In this document: positions 35,850 to 44,476 of the stretch, one piece after another | How positions within the stretch are numbered: position 1 is the first letter of the stretch | Layout: every line of letters begins with the position of its first letter | Assembly: GCF_005818865.1 (NCBI RefSeq) | Contig: NZ_VBRY01000003.1 | Coordinates: 1 to 64,000, forward strand | Direction: 5' to 3' | Origin: Mariprofundus erugo | Lineage (GTDB): Bacteria; Pseudomonadota; Zetaproteobacteria; Mariprofundales; Mariprofundaceae | Length of the DNA: 64,000 bases | The notes under the pieces: generated by a model | What the model was told of the DNA's origin: nothing | Seen by the model: only the letters and a program-made list of their open reading frames with translations | The model's database searches: none | Position numbers and translations under genes: made by a program

Positions 35850-37406
35850 TTAATGGCGGAAGTGACGGATGCCGGTGAAGATCATGGCGATATTCTGCTC
35901 ATCAGCGGCTGCGATCACTTCATCATCACGGATAGAGCCACCCGGCTGAATCACGGCTGTGGCACCGGCCTGGGCCAGCGCGTCGACGCCATCGCGGAAC
36001 GGGAAGAATGCGTCGGAAGCAACGGCTGATCCCTTGATGGCTTCGCCACCATGGAGAGCGGCGATGCGGGTGGAGTTAACCCGGTTCATCTGGCCTGCGC
36101 CGACACCGAGGGTGGTGCCGTTTTTGGCAAAGACGATGGCGTTGGATTTCACATGCTTGGCAACAGACCAGGCAAAGAGCATGTCGTTCCACTCGGCTTC
36201 GGTCGGGGCCCGTTTGGTGACGACGGTGCAGGCGTTGCGATCAAGGATATGGGCATCACGCTGTTGTACCAGCAGGCCGCCATTGACGCGTTTGAACTCA
36301 AAGCCGCCGGTGACAGGGGCTGCCGACGGGGCAATCATCAGACGCAGGTTTTTGCGCTCGGCAAGTACGGCACGGGCGGCATCGGTGAAGCCGGGTGCAA
36401 TGATGACTTCCATAAAGGTTTCAGCGATCAGTCTGGCGGTGGCCTCTTCCAGCGGGCGGTTGAATGCAGCAATGCCACCGAAGGCGGAGACGGCATCAGC
36501 GGCACGTGCACGCTCATAAATTTCGGCCTGTGTGCCAGCACCCATGGCTACGCCGCATGGATTGGCATGCTTGACGATGACCACGGCTTCATCGGCCAGG
36601 TCGCGGACCAGTGCGAAGGCCGCATCGGCATCGGCGATGTTATTGTAGGAGATGGCTTTGCCCTGCAGGACCGGGCAGTCGGCCATGGAGACACCATCAT
36701 CCTCCGGATCAGCATAGAAGGCACCGGCCTGATGCGGGTTTTCGCCGTAGCGCAGTTCATCCGCTGTTTTAATAAACTGGCGGGTGAAAATATCCGGAAA
36801 AGCACGCTTGCTGCCATCGGCATTGAGCGCGGAGAAGTGGTTGGCGATGGCACCATCGTAGGCTGCGGTGTGGGCGAATGCCTTGACGGCCAGGGCGCGA
36901 CGGCGGGATTCATCAAGGGTATTGGCATCGATAGCGGCGAGGACATCATTGTAGTCGGTCGGATCGACGACGATGGTGACAAACTTATGGTTTTTGGCTG
37001 ATGCACGCACCATGCACGGGCCACCGATGTCGATGTTTTCAATCGCATCGTCAATCGTGCAGCACTCTTTGGCGACGGCCTGACGGAACGGGTAGAGGTT
37101 CACGCAGACCAGATCAATCTGCTCAATGCCGTGCTCTGCCATGGAGGCGAGGTCACCGGCGTTATCGCGACGGGCAAGGATGCCGCCGTGTACTTTCGGG
37201 TTCAGGGTTTTCACCCGACCATCCATCATTTCAGGAAAACCGGTGTAGTCGGACACATCACGACATGCAATGCCTGCATCGCGCAACAGTTTTGCCGTAC
37301 CGCCGGTGGAGAGTATGTCGATACCGCGCTCGACGAGGGCGCGGGCGAACGCCTCAACACCTGTTTTATCGGATACACTGATGAGTGCGCGTTTGATGGA
37401 AGACAT
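35850..37406 (-). CDS. purH: Bifunctional AICAR formyltransferase/IMP cyclohydrolase
   Basis: PurH, about 518 residues, catalysing the last two steps of IMP synthesis. The N-terminal IMP cyclohydrolase domain has [19 protein letters not shown] and the C-terminal AICAR transformylase domain has [24 protein letters not shown] and the C-terminal [19 protein letters not shown]. All are intact. The frame opens earlier, but the ATG at 37406 has GGAG eight bases ahead and starts at the family position ([10 protein letters not shown]). Confidence 0.97.
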   Translation of the reverse strand: MSSIKRALISVSDKTGVEAFARALVERGIDILSTGGTAKLLRDAGIACRDVSDYTGFPEMMDGRVKTLNPKVHGGILARRDNAGDLASMAEHGIEQIDLVCVNLYPFRQAVAKECCTIDDAIENIDIGGPCMVRASAKNHKFVTIVVDPTDYNDVLAAIDANTLDESRRRALAVKAFAHTAAYDGAIANHFSALNADGSKRAFPDIFTRQFIKTADELRYGENPHQAGAFYADPEDDGVSMADCPVLQGKAISYNNIADADAAFALVRDLADEAVVIVKHANPCGVAMGAGTQAEIYERARAADAVSAFGGIAAFNRPLEEATARLIAETFMEVIIAPGFTDAARAVLAERKNLRLMIAPSAAPVTGGFEFKRVNGGLLVQQRDAHILDRNACTVVTKRAPTEAEWNDMLFAWSVAKHVKSNAIVFAKNGTTLGVGAGQMNRVNSTRIAALHGGEAIKGSAVASDAFFPFRDGVDALAQAGATAVIQPGGSIRDDEVIAAADEQNIAMIFTGIRHFRH

Positions 37407-37542
37407 GATGGATGCTCCGGATATGGTATTTTGGAAGGGCAGGGAGGCTACGCATTGGCAGGCCTGGCGCAACAGCGATGCCGAGATACCCCTGATTTAC
37501 GCAGGAGATGCTTTTCTTTACCGATGATTTATCCTGCCGGCT

Positions 37543-38886
37543 ATGAACAAGCCCCTGACCAGTCATGATTTTGCCGCATGGTTTGCCCGTGGTTGCAAAC
37601 CGCGTGAGCAGTGGCGTATCGGTACCGAGCATGAGAAAATCGGTTTCTGTATGGATACGCTCCGTCCCATTCCCTATGAGGGTGAGCGAGGCATCCATGC
37701 CGTGTTGCAGCGACTGGCCGGCGGGGAGTGGCAGCCGGTTTGTGAAAACGGGCAGCCGATTGCGCTGCAAAACCGGATGGCGTCGGTGACGCTGGAGCCG
37801 GGCGGGCAGCTGGAACTCTCCGGGGCTCCGCTTGATTCGATTCACGCGACCTGTATGGAGACAACCGGCCACCTGAATGCTCTGCAGGAGATTTCGCGCG
37901 AACTGCGTATCGGGTTTCTCGGCATGGGCTTTCAGCCCAGGTGGCAGCAGCAGGAAATACCATGGATGCCGAAGGAGCGCTATGCGGTGATGCGCCGCTA
38001 TATGCCGCGTGTTGGCAATGGCGGGCTGGATATGATGCTGCGTACGGCAACCGTTCAGGCCAATCTGGATTTTGCCAGTGAAGCGGATATGGCCAGAAAG
38101 ATGCGAATTTCGATGTGTCTCCAGCCACTGGTGACGGCACTGTTTGCCGCCAGTCCGTTTGAAGATGGTCGTCCGTCGGGCTACCTGTCCAGACGTGCAG
38201 CCTGCTGGCTGGATACGGATGCCGCCCGTACCGGGATTCCGGCCTGTGTATTTGAGGATGATTTCGGTTTTCATGCCTATACAGAGTGGGCGCTGGATGC
38301 GCCGATGTATTTTGTCATTCGCGATGGCCACTATGTTGACTGTGCGGGCAGCAGTTTCCGTGATTTTATGCATGGTGCACTGCCGCAGCTCCCGGGTGAA
38401 TACCCGACGATGGATGACTGGGAGCTGCATGTTTCCACCTTGTTCCCGGATGTCAGGTTGAAGCAGTACCTGGAGATGCGCGGCGCGGATGCCGGGCCAT
38501 GGCCATGGATATGTGCGCTGCCGGCCTTGTGGAAGGGATTGCTTTATGAGCCGGTGGCCGAGCAGGCGGCCTGGGAGATGATTGCGGACTGGACGCATGC
38601 AGAGGTGACGGCGTTGCGCCAGGCGGTGCCTCGTACCGCCATGCATACCCCGTTCCGTGACGGGACGCTGCAGCAGCAGTGTGCCCGGATGGTTGAAATT
38701 GCCGGTGAGGGGCTTGCGCGGCTCGATATTCGTAATCAGGCCGGCGAGAGCGAGGCCCGTTTTCTCGCACCGCTGCGCCATGCCGTGGAATCAGGAGAAA
38801 CACAGGCAGAGCGCTGGCTTGCCGCCTGGCGGGATGAGTGGCATGAGGATATTTCGCGGTTGTTCGTCGAGGCGATGCACCTTTGA
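37543..38886 (+). CDS. gshA: Glutamate-cysteine ligase, plant/alphaproteobacterial type
   Basis: A 447-residue GCS2-family ligase that makes gamma-glutamylcysteine, the first step to glutathione. It matches the plant-like class seen in many proteobacteria rather than the E. coli type. Motifs include QWRIGTEHEKIGF near residue 25, ASVTLEPGGQLELSGAPL near 80, and RTATVQANLDFASEADM near 165, with KGLLYEP later. It is transcribed away from purH and no glutathione synthetase gene is adjacent. The start is the ATG at 37543; its ribosome site is weak. Confidence 0.92.
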   Translation: MNKPLTSHDFAAWFARGCKPREQWRIGTEHEKIGFCMDTLRPIPYEGERGIHAVLQRLAGGEWQPVCENGQPIALQNRMASVTLEPGGQLELSGAPLDSIHATCMETTGHLNALQEISRELRIGFLGMGFQPRWQQQEIPWMPKERYAVMRRYMPRVGNGGLDMMLRTATVQANLDFASEADMARKMRISMCLQPLVTALFAASPFEDGRPSGYLSRRAACWLDTDAARTGIPACVFEDDFGFHAYTEWALDAPMYFVIRDGHYVDCAGSSFRDFMHGALPQLPGEYPTMDDWELHVSTLFPDVRLKQYLEMRGADAGPWPWICALPALWKGLLYEPVAEQAAWEMIADWTHAEVTALRQAVPRTAMHTPFRDGTLQQQCARMVEIAGEGLARLDIRNQAGESEARFLAPLRHAVESGETQAERWLAAWRDEWHEDISRLFVEAMHL

Positions 38887-38920
38887 TGTGCAGCCTGCGG
38901 CTGTGTTGAGTCGTGGCTGT

Positions 38921-39811
38921 CTATAGTAACCCCTTGTGGCGGTAGCGGGCCAGCATGGTTTCATTACCGATCAGGCCGCCACTGTGCACATAAAGTACCG
39001 GGCCTGAGATCTGCTCCATCTGCAGCAGCAGGGTATGCCACATCGGTGCGCCATAGATCAGATCAAACTCGATACCGGCGGAGATCAGTTCATGGTACAT
39101 CTCCAGCAGGGCGCTATACGGTTGGGCAAAATGATATTTTCGTTCGTGTGACAATATCCGCAGGTTTTCCGGAATGCTCCCCAGCATCTGCATCTGGGCG
39201 CGCAGGTAGGTCTCGCTTCCGGCCATCGCTGCGGTGATCACGGTCGCTTCGGGAAGGGCGGTGGCCAGATAGTATGCCGTCGTACCGGTTCCGGAGGGGG
39301 TGACGACATTGACTGATTCGAGTTTGTTCTGCTGCAGCCATGCCCTGATTTCGCCGGCCAGCAGGGTGATGCCGCTCCGGGCCAGTGGGTCGGCCCCGCC
39401 CTGGGGCAGGAACAGGGTGTCCGGCTCGGTTACGCCGGCCAGCTGGCGAATGGCGTCGTCATACTGCGCATGGGCGACCTCGTGCAGGCGCATGCCGAAT
39501 GAGAGGGCCATGTGAAGATTTCCATCGGGGGCTGATTTGAGGGTTGCCGGTAATGGCTTCGATGTATAATCAAATACCCAGCCTTTCCGGTGACATAGCG
39601 CGGCAATCGAGAGCATGGCGTTGGATTGGCTGCCACCATGAGAGACGATGCGCCGGTAGTGCCCGGCCGGCATCGTGATCAGGCTGTAAAGTTTGCGATA
39701 TTTGTTGCCGGAGAGCAGCGGATCGATGCGGTCATCCCGTTTGATGTAAAAAACATGGCCACGGAGTTTGATCTGTTCCGTGGGGGATGCGGTGATGGTT
39801 TCGGCAGGCAT
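38921..39811 (-). CDS. PLP-dependent D-cysteine desulfhydrase/ACC deaminase family protein
   Basis: A 296-residue fold-type II PLP enzyme. The PLP lysine is in LSGNKYRKLYSL and the substrate loop is HGGSQSNAMLSIAALC, a hallmark of the DcyD/ACC-deaminase group. A phosphate-binding glycine loop TPSGTGTTAY lies near residue 170. Members release sulfide or ammonia from D-cysteine or ACC; which one applies cannot be told. Convergent with the glutamate-cysteine ligase gene (34 bp apart). Confidence 0.85.
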   Translation of the reverse strand: MPAETITASPTEQIKLRGHVFYIKRDDRIDPLLSGNKYRKLYSLITMPAGHYRRIVSHGGSQSNAMLSIAALCHRKGWVFDYTSKPLPATLKSAPDGNLHMALSFGMRLHEVAHAQYDDAIRQLAGVTEPDTLFLPQGGADPLARSGITLLAGEIRAWLQQNKLESVNVVTPSGTGTTAYYLATALPEATVITAAMAGSETYLRAQMQMLGSIPENLRILSHERKYHFAQPYSALLEMYHELISAGIEFDLIYGAPMWHTLLLQMEQISGPVLYVHSGGLIGNETMLARYRHKGLL

Positions 39812-39916
39812 CGGGCTACTGTAATCCGCTTGTCGGCGACAGACGAGTGTTCAGCGTGTGAGCGGTGGTTTGCCGGCGGCTCTTGCAGCCTGAGCAGGGG
39901 CTGCCATACTGCCTCA

Positions 39917-40642
39917 ATGCGTTACCTGATGATGTTCCTGATGTTTTTTGTCGCTGCTGTGGCAGCGCAGGCGGAGGAGGCTCAGCCTGCCGGTGCAAGG
40001 ATGACGCTGTCGGCGACGGCTACAGCTGAATATCCGAATGATGAAGTGGTGGTCTCGTTCCGGGTTGAAAAAGATGGGCGCGATGCCGGACGGGTTCTGG
40101 CGGATGTGAACCGCATCAGTGCAGCGATCGAGCAGCGCCTGCGGCATCAGTCGGGACTCAAATACCGCACGACCGGCCGCAATATGCAGCCACTGTGGCA
40201 GTACCCCAAGGATGGCAAGCGTATTCGCAGTGGCTGGCAGGTGAGTCAGGGTGGTCAGATTGTGTCGACCCGTCTTGAGGCGGTATCCTCCTGGCTGGAG
40301 GCCATTGAGTCTGAAGGTGCGATGCTTTCATCTTTGCAGTTTGATATCAGTGCAGATGCGTCGAAGCATATCCAGCAACAGTTACAGCTTGATGCCATCG
40401 CTTCGTTTCGTGCACAGGCGGCAGGGATGGCCCGGGGGATGGGCGCTAAAAGTTTTCGTGTGATTCGTATTAACAGCAGCAGCCAGATGCCGCCGATGCC
40501 GGCGCCACGGTCTGCAATGGTATTGATGAGCCGGGCTGCAGCCGATATGGCACCGCCATCACTGAGTGCAGGCGAGAGCAGGGTCACTGTTGCTGTCGAA
40601 GGCGAGATAGAGATCCCCTTTCATGAGTTTCCGGTGAATTAA
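39917..40642 (+). CDS. Secreted SIMPL-domain (DUF541) protein
   Basis: About 241 residues with an N-terminal signal peptide (basic start, hydrophobic core, cleavage near AAQAEEA), so it is exported to the periplasm. The body is a SIMPL domain, starting MTLSATATAEYPNDEVVVSF and containing DISADASKHIQQQLQLDAIASFRAQAAGMA. Family members are linked to stress tolerance, but a biochemical function is not established. The open frame extends upstream, but the signal peptide sets the start at 39917. Confidence 0.82.
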   Translation: MRYLMMFLMFFVAAVAAQAEEAQPAGARMTLSATATAEYPNDEVVVSFRVEKDGRDAGRVLADVNRISAAIEQRLRHQSGLKYRTTGRNMQPLWQYPKDGKRIRSGWQVSQGGQIVSTRLEAVSSWLEAIESEGAMLSSLQFDISADASKHIQQQLQLDAIASFRAQAAGMARGMGAKSFRVIRINSSSQMPPMPAPRSAMVLMSRAAADMAPPSLSAGESRVTVAVEGEIEIPFHEFPVN

Positions 40643-40733
40643 TCGCGAGGTTTGGGGGAGGGGTGTCCGTGAATCTCTGACAGCAGTTGCCGGGTGTGCT
40701 ATGCTGATATCAACCTTGCAGGGGGAGGCTGCC

Positions 40734-42881
40734 GTGACGCGATCAAAAATCCTTATTGTGGAAGATCAGCAATCGATACGTGAGACGTATGCCGAGTTGC
40801 TGGAGCAGGAGGGGTTTGTCGTTTGTCAGGCCGAAGGCTATGACGATGCAGTGCTGCAGGTGGATGGCAGCATTGATCTGGCCCTGCTTGATATTCAGCT
40901 GGTTGGTCGTTCCGGCCTTGAGATTCTGGTCTATATTCGCGAGCGATATCCGGATTGCCCGGTGATTATGATGTCCGGTTATGCCGACAAGGAGAATACC
41001 CTCAAGGCTTTGCGGCAGGGGGCAGTCGAATACCTTGAAAAGCCGGTCGATCCCGATGAGCTGGTTTACAGTGTGGGTCACTGGCTCGACTTCCGTGCCA
41101 TGAAGCAGGAGAACCTGCGTCTGCAGGACTTTCAGGCGATTCATCAGCGCCTGCAGGAAAATGAGGCGCAAATTCGTCAGGCCAATGAGCGGCTGAACTT
41201 TTTACTGACCTCAACGGCTGCCGTCATTTATGCAGCGACGGTTGATGATGATTATGGTACCACATTTATCAGTGAAAATATCCGGCGTATGTGCGGCTAT
41301 GAGGCCGACCGCTTTATGGCGGATCCCGGTTTCCGTATGGCGTGTGTGCATCCCGACGATGTTGCGCGGGTGCGGGAGGCCTGCAAAAGGGCACTGGTCC
41401 GTAGTGGCGGGCGTTTCGAATATCGCTTCAGGCACCGTGATGGCCATTATCTCTGGGTGGGGGATGAGGTGCGTGTCGAGGCGGATATTCACGGCCAGCC
41501 CGAGTTGATGGGTTTCATGGTCGACATTAGCGAGCGCAAGCAGGGTGAGGAAAAGATCAGGCAGATGGCCTATACCGACCTGTTGACCGGCCTGCCCAAT
41601 CGCAGTCTCTATTATGATCGTCTGCAGCAGGCGATTGCCCAGTGCCGGCGCAGCCGGACCATGATGGCCGTACTGTTCATGGATCTCGATTATTTTAAGC
41701 CGGTCAATGATGAGCTGGGCCATGAGTGGGGGGATGAGGCGCTGATTGAGGTCGGGCGTCGCCTGCAGCACTGCATCCGCGAAACGGATACGGTGGCCCG
41801 AATCGGTGGCGATGAGTTCAGTATTATCCTTGGCGAGATCGGCAGTGAGCAGGCGGCAGCGCACGTGGCAGACAAGATTATTGCCGCCATTCAGGAGCCG
41901 ATGATCCTTAAGGAGAGTCGCTATGTGCTGGGAATCAGTATCGGCATATGTATCCAGCAGGGCGATTATAGTGATGTCGAATCCTTTATGCGGCTGGCGG
42001 ATGATGCGATGTATCGTGCCAAGGAGGGCGGGCGTAATCGCTATTGCATCTGCCATTACCCTGATGCGGTGCAAGCCACTCTGTTGCATGAAGATATTAC
42101 GCTGGAAAAGGCACTGCGGCAGGCATTGCTGAATGATCAGTTGTTGCTCTACTACCAGCCCAAGGTGGACCTGAAAAGCGGGGTCATGATCGGGACGCAT
42201 GCCTTGTTGCGCTGGGACAGAGGCGATGGTGAGCTGCTGTTGCCGGCACAGTTCCTGCCGCAGGCAGGTAAGGCCGGTTTGATTGTGCCGATTGGCCAGT
42301 GGGTATTGCGTACGGCCTGTCGCCAGAGCCGGGCCTGGCAACAGGCCGGTCTGCCGATTGTGCCTGTTTCGGTCAATGTGACTGCCGAACAGCTCCGGCA
42401 GGCCGATTTTTATGCGCAGGTGAAAGCTGTGCTGGCAGAGAGCGGGTTGTCTGCCGATATGCTGGAGCTGGAGATCAGTGAAAAGGATCTGATGCAGCAG
42501 GAGGCCGGTGGCTTGCACGCGTTGCAGGAGTTAAGTGTTCTCGGTGTGAAGATTACCATGGATCATTTCGGTTCGGGGCTGTTCTCGCTGCAGTCTCTGA
42601 AGGCGTTGCCTCTGCATGAGTTGAAGATCGACCGGCAGCTGGTCAGTCAGATTGGTGAAGGCGGAGAGCAGATTGCCCGCGCCATTATCGCGATGGGCCA
42701 TATTCTCAATCATCAGGTGGTTGCCGAAGGGGTGGAAACGGATGATCAGCTCTGTTTTTTACGGGACCATGATTCGGACGGTATGCTTGGCTATCTGTCC
42801 AGTCCGCCATTGCCCGGGGAAGCGATCGCAGAATATTTGCAGCACAATATGCCGATGCTAAATGCCGGCAAAGAGGGGTGA
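40734..42881 (+). CDS. Receiver-PAS-GGDEF-degenerate EAL signalling protein
   Basis: About 715 residues. The N-terminal receiver domain (1-120) has the phosphoacceptor Asp in ALLDIQL, a Ser in MMSGYAD and a Lys in YLEKPV. A PAS domain (about 165-285) follows. The GGDEF domain (about 290-455) keeps GGDEF, so diguanylate cyclase activity is possible. The EAL domain (about 475-710) is degenerate: the EAL motif reads THAL, and the DDFG motif reads MDHFG. It probably binds rather than cleaves cyclic di-GMP. The GTG at 40734 is preferred because GGGGGAGG lies directly ahead. No cognate histidine kinase is nearby. It ends in a strong terminator. Confidence 0.88.
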   Translation: MTRSKILIVEDQQSIRETYAELLEQEGFVVCQAEGYDDAVLQVDGSIDLALLDIQLVGRSGLEILVYIRERYPDCPVIMMSGYADKENTLKALRQGAVEYLEKPVDPDELVYSVGHWLDFRAMKQENLRLQDFQAIHQRLQENEAQIRQANERLNFLLTSTAAVIYAATVDDDYGTTFISENIRRMCGYEADRFMADPGFRMACVHPDDVARVREACKRALVRSGGRFEYRFRHRDGHYLWVGDEVRVEADIHGQPELMGFMVDISERKQGEEKIRQMAYTDLLTGLPNRSLYYDRLQQAIAQCRRSRTMMAVLFMDLDYFKPVNDELGHEWGDEALIEVGRRLQHCIRETDTVARIGGDEFSIILGEIGSEQAAAHVADKIIAAIQEPMILKESRYVLGISIGICIQQGDYSDVESFMRLADDAMYRAKEGGRNRYCICHYPDAVQATLLHEDITLEKALRQALLNDQLLLYYQPKVDLKSGVMIGTHALLRWDRGDGELLLPAQFLPQAGKAGLIVPIGQWVLRTACRQSRAWQQAGLPIVPVSVNVTAEQLRQADFYAQVKAVLAESGLSADMLELEISEKDLMQQEAGGLHALQELSVLGVKITMDHFGSGLFSLQSLKALPLHELKIDRQLVSQIGEGGEQIARAIIAMGHILNHQVVAEGVETDDQLCFLRDHDSDGMLGYLSSPPLPGEAIAEYLQHNMPMLNAGKEG

Positions 42882-42913
42882 AGCAGCCAGCGGCTGGCCG
42901 CTGGCTGCTTTTT
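42882..42913 (+). terminator. Rho-independent terminator after the GGDEF/EAL gene
   Basis: AGCAGCCAGCGG and CCGCTGGCTGCT form a perfect 12-bp stem around CTGG, followed by a short T-run. It starts right after the stop codon at 42881. Confidence 0.85.
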
Positions 42914-42945
42914 GCCCGGATGGCAGTAAATCAGAATCTTTTTAA
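42905..42945 (-). repeat. 41-bp dispersed palindromic repeat, copy at ppiC 3' end
   Basis: Minus strand: TTAAAAAGATTCTGATTTACTGCC, then GGCAAAAAGCAG. It has the same length and layout as the copies at 2171-2211 and 11003-11043. As at pfkB, its TTAA overlaps the stop codon of the adjoining gene. It runs into the terminator of the gene on the other strand. Confidence 0.6.
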
Positions 42946-43220
42946 GAGCGGCTGGTGACTTCGAGCAGGTGATAGCCGAACTGGGTCTTGACCGGCCCCT
43001 GAACCGTGCCTACTTCGGCAGAAAATACGACCTTGTCGAATTCAGGTACCATCATGCCTGGGCCGAACTCGCCCAGATCGCCGCCATTGCGGCCGGACGG
43101 GCAGCTTGAATTCTTGCGGGCGATGTCGGCAAAATCTTCACCGGCTTCGATGGCCGCCTTCAGCTCAAGGCATTTCTCCTCACTGTTTACCAGAATGTGG
43201 CGGGCTGTTGCGATAGTCAT
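42942..43220 (-). CDS. ppiC: Parvulin-type peptidyl-prolyl isomerase
   Basis: A 92-residue single-domain parvulin, like PpiC, which speeds cis-trans isomerisation of prolyl bonds. It has no signal peptide, so it is cytoplasmic. It begins ATARHILV and has GGDLGEFGPGMMVPEFDK and the C-terminal FGYHLLEV, all typical. It lies downstream of the Ogt-like gene in the same direction. The stop codon overlaps a dispersed repeat. Confidence 0.95.
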   Translation of the reverse strand: MTIATARHILVNSEEKCLELKAAIEAGEDFADIARKNSSCPSGRNGGDLGEFGPGMMVPEFDKVVFSAEVGTVQGPVKTQFGYHLLEVTSRS

Positions 43221-43263
43221 ATGGACACCTCATGAATATGAATGATTCGCCCACGCTAGCAGC

Positions 43264-43701
43264 TCAAAAGCCGCGTTCAAACCGCAGCAGCTTTTTTTTC
43301 CACTCCAGGTCTGAGGAGAAGCCGCCAAGGCCATCGGCTGCAATGATGCGGTGGCAGGGAACCAGCAGCGGCAGAGGGTTGGCGCCGAGGGCCTGTCCTA
43401 TGGCGCGGGGGGAGGTCTGCAGCGTGCGGGCAATCTCCCCGTAGGTGCGCACCTCACCGGCGGGAATCATCCATAACCCATCCCGCATTATTTGCTGGAA
43501 CGGGGTGGCCGCCTCGGCCAGGGGTGGGAGTATGGCGGGGCTGCGGTTGAAGTAGCTGGCAAGCCAGCGGGAGATCGGGTCATCATGGGTTTCGCTGGCT
43601 GTGTCCTGAGCGTGCAGCCATAGTCCCTGGCAGATGACATCATTCCAGTCGTATGAAACGGTGCCCAGAGGGGACTCATAGAGATAGATCATGGCGCGCA
43701 T
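43264..43701 (-). CDS. ogt: Methylated-DNA-protein-cysteine methyltransferase
   Basis: About 145 residues, with the alkyl-acceptor motif PCHR in LLVPCHRIIAADGLGGF and the helix-turn-helix segment GEVRTYGEIARTLQTSPRAIGQALGANP. It removes alkyl groups from O6-guanine by transfer to its own cysteine. It is short compared with full-length Ogt, but the N-terminal RNase H-like part is present in reduced form. The start is uncertain (ATG at 43701 or 43692); neither has a clear ribosome site. Confidence 0.9.
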   Translation of the reverse strand: MRAMIYLYESPLGTVSYDWNDVICQGLWLHAQDTASETHDDPISRWLASYFNRSPAILPPLAEAATPFQQIMRDGLWMIPAGEVRTYGEIARTLQTSPRAIGQALGANPLPLLVPCHRIIAADGLGGFSSDLEWKKKLLRFERGF

Positions 43702-43740
43702 TATAGCTGTGATTTTTACGAATTTCCTGCGCCGGACATC

Positions 43741-43872
43741 ATGGCTATTGGCGCAGTGTCGGTGATGAAGTTTGGCCATGGTGAAGGGCGTGCGAAGCTG
43801 GGGCTGCAGCCGGTCATGCGTGGCGTATTGTTCGGCACCAATAAACGTGAGGCCGGTATCGTCGACATTTGA
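43741..43872 (+). other. Short open frame of 43 residues, uncertain
   Basis: The 250 bp between ogt and the YqaA-like gene hold this short frame, starting MAIGAVSVMKFGHGEGRAK. Its composition is somewhat protein-like, but there is no ribosome site and no recognised family. It may be a gene remnant. I see nothing else in this stretch except a partial dispersed repeat near 43911-43943. Confidence 0.15.
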
Positions 43873-43910
43873 GTGATGAACCTCTGATTCATTCCGTGCC
43901 ATTCGTGCAG

Positions 43911-43943
43911 GCCATGGATGGCAATAAACCAGCATCGTTCTAG
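43911..43943 (-). repeat. Diverged copy of the 41-bp dispersed repeat
   Basis: Minus strand: AACGATGCTGGTTTATTGCC followed by ATCCATGGCC. It shares the core (T/G)GGTTTATTGCC-ATCC pattern with the other copies but is more diverged. It lies just ahead of the YqaA-like gene. Confidence 0.4.
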
Positions 43944-43953
43944 TCTGCGCGAA

Positions 43954-44364
43954 ATGGATTGGGCACTGTTTTTTTCGGCACTGATTTCCTCGACGTTGCT
44001 TCCCGGCGGTTCCGAGGCGCTGTTGCTGTATCGGCTGAATGAGGGCGGTGATGCGGTGGCGCTGGTTCTGGTGGCTACGGCCGGTAATGTGGCAGGCAGC
44101 CTGATGACCTACGGCATGGGGCGCCTTGGTAATGAGGCGCTGCACAAAAAGTGGCTGCGTATGTCCGGGGAGCAGGTGGCGTGGGCAGAACGCTGGTTTG
44201 CCTTATACGGAAAGCCGGCGCTGCTTTTTGCCTGGCTGCCGATTGTCGGTGACCCGCTATGTCTGGTGGCAGGGCTGTTGCGCTGCGCTGTGCCGATCTT
44301 TTTGCTGCTGGTAACCATTGGCAAGTTTGCCCGTTACGCATTGCTGGCGCTGCCATTTATTTAG
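43954..44364 (+). CDS. YqaA-like membrane protein
   Basis: About 136 residues with several hydrophobic segments, matching the small YqaA/DedA-related (SNARE-associated) membrane proteins. Signature points are STLLPGGSEALLLYRL near the N-terminus, GNVAGSLMTYGMGRLG in the middle and WLPIVGDPLCLVAGLLR near the C-terminus. The function is unknown; DedA relatives may flip phospholipids or lipid carriers. The ATG at 43954 is chosen because the upstream part of the open frame lies in a dispersed repeat. It is the last housekeeping-like gene before the restriction island. Confidence 0.75.
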   Translation: MDWALFFSALISSTLLPGGSEALLLYRLNEGGDAVALVLVATAGNVAGSLMTYGMGRLGNEALHKKWLRMSGEQVAWAERWFALYGKPALLFAWLPIVGDPLCLVAGLLRCAVPIFLLLVTIGKFARYALLALPFI

Positions 44365-44436
44365 CCAAGCTACAGCAGGCTATGATTTCGCTCTTTGAGT
44401 TGTGGTATGACTTAGTAACGCTTGTAACTTCGGACG

Positions 44437-44453
44437 GGTATAAGCACTATACC
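44437..44453. promoter_or_regulatory. Palindrome ahead of hsdM1, possible operator
   Basis: GGTATA-AGCAC-TATACC is a perfect inverted repeat 24 bp before the probable hsdM1 start. It lies where a repressor would bind to control the first gene of the island. The regulator is unknown, and no consensus promoter pair was clear. Confidence 0.4.
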
Positions 44454-44476
44454 ATTTCCAATGGGTGGGAGTATTT

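Noticed and set aside
42145-42860. Active EAL phosphodiesterase
   Set aside because: Metal-binding Glu of EAL and an Asp of DDFG are both replaced.
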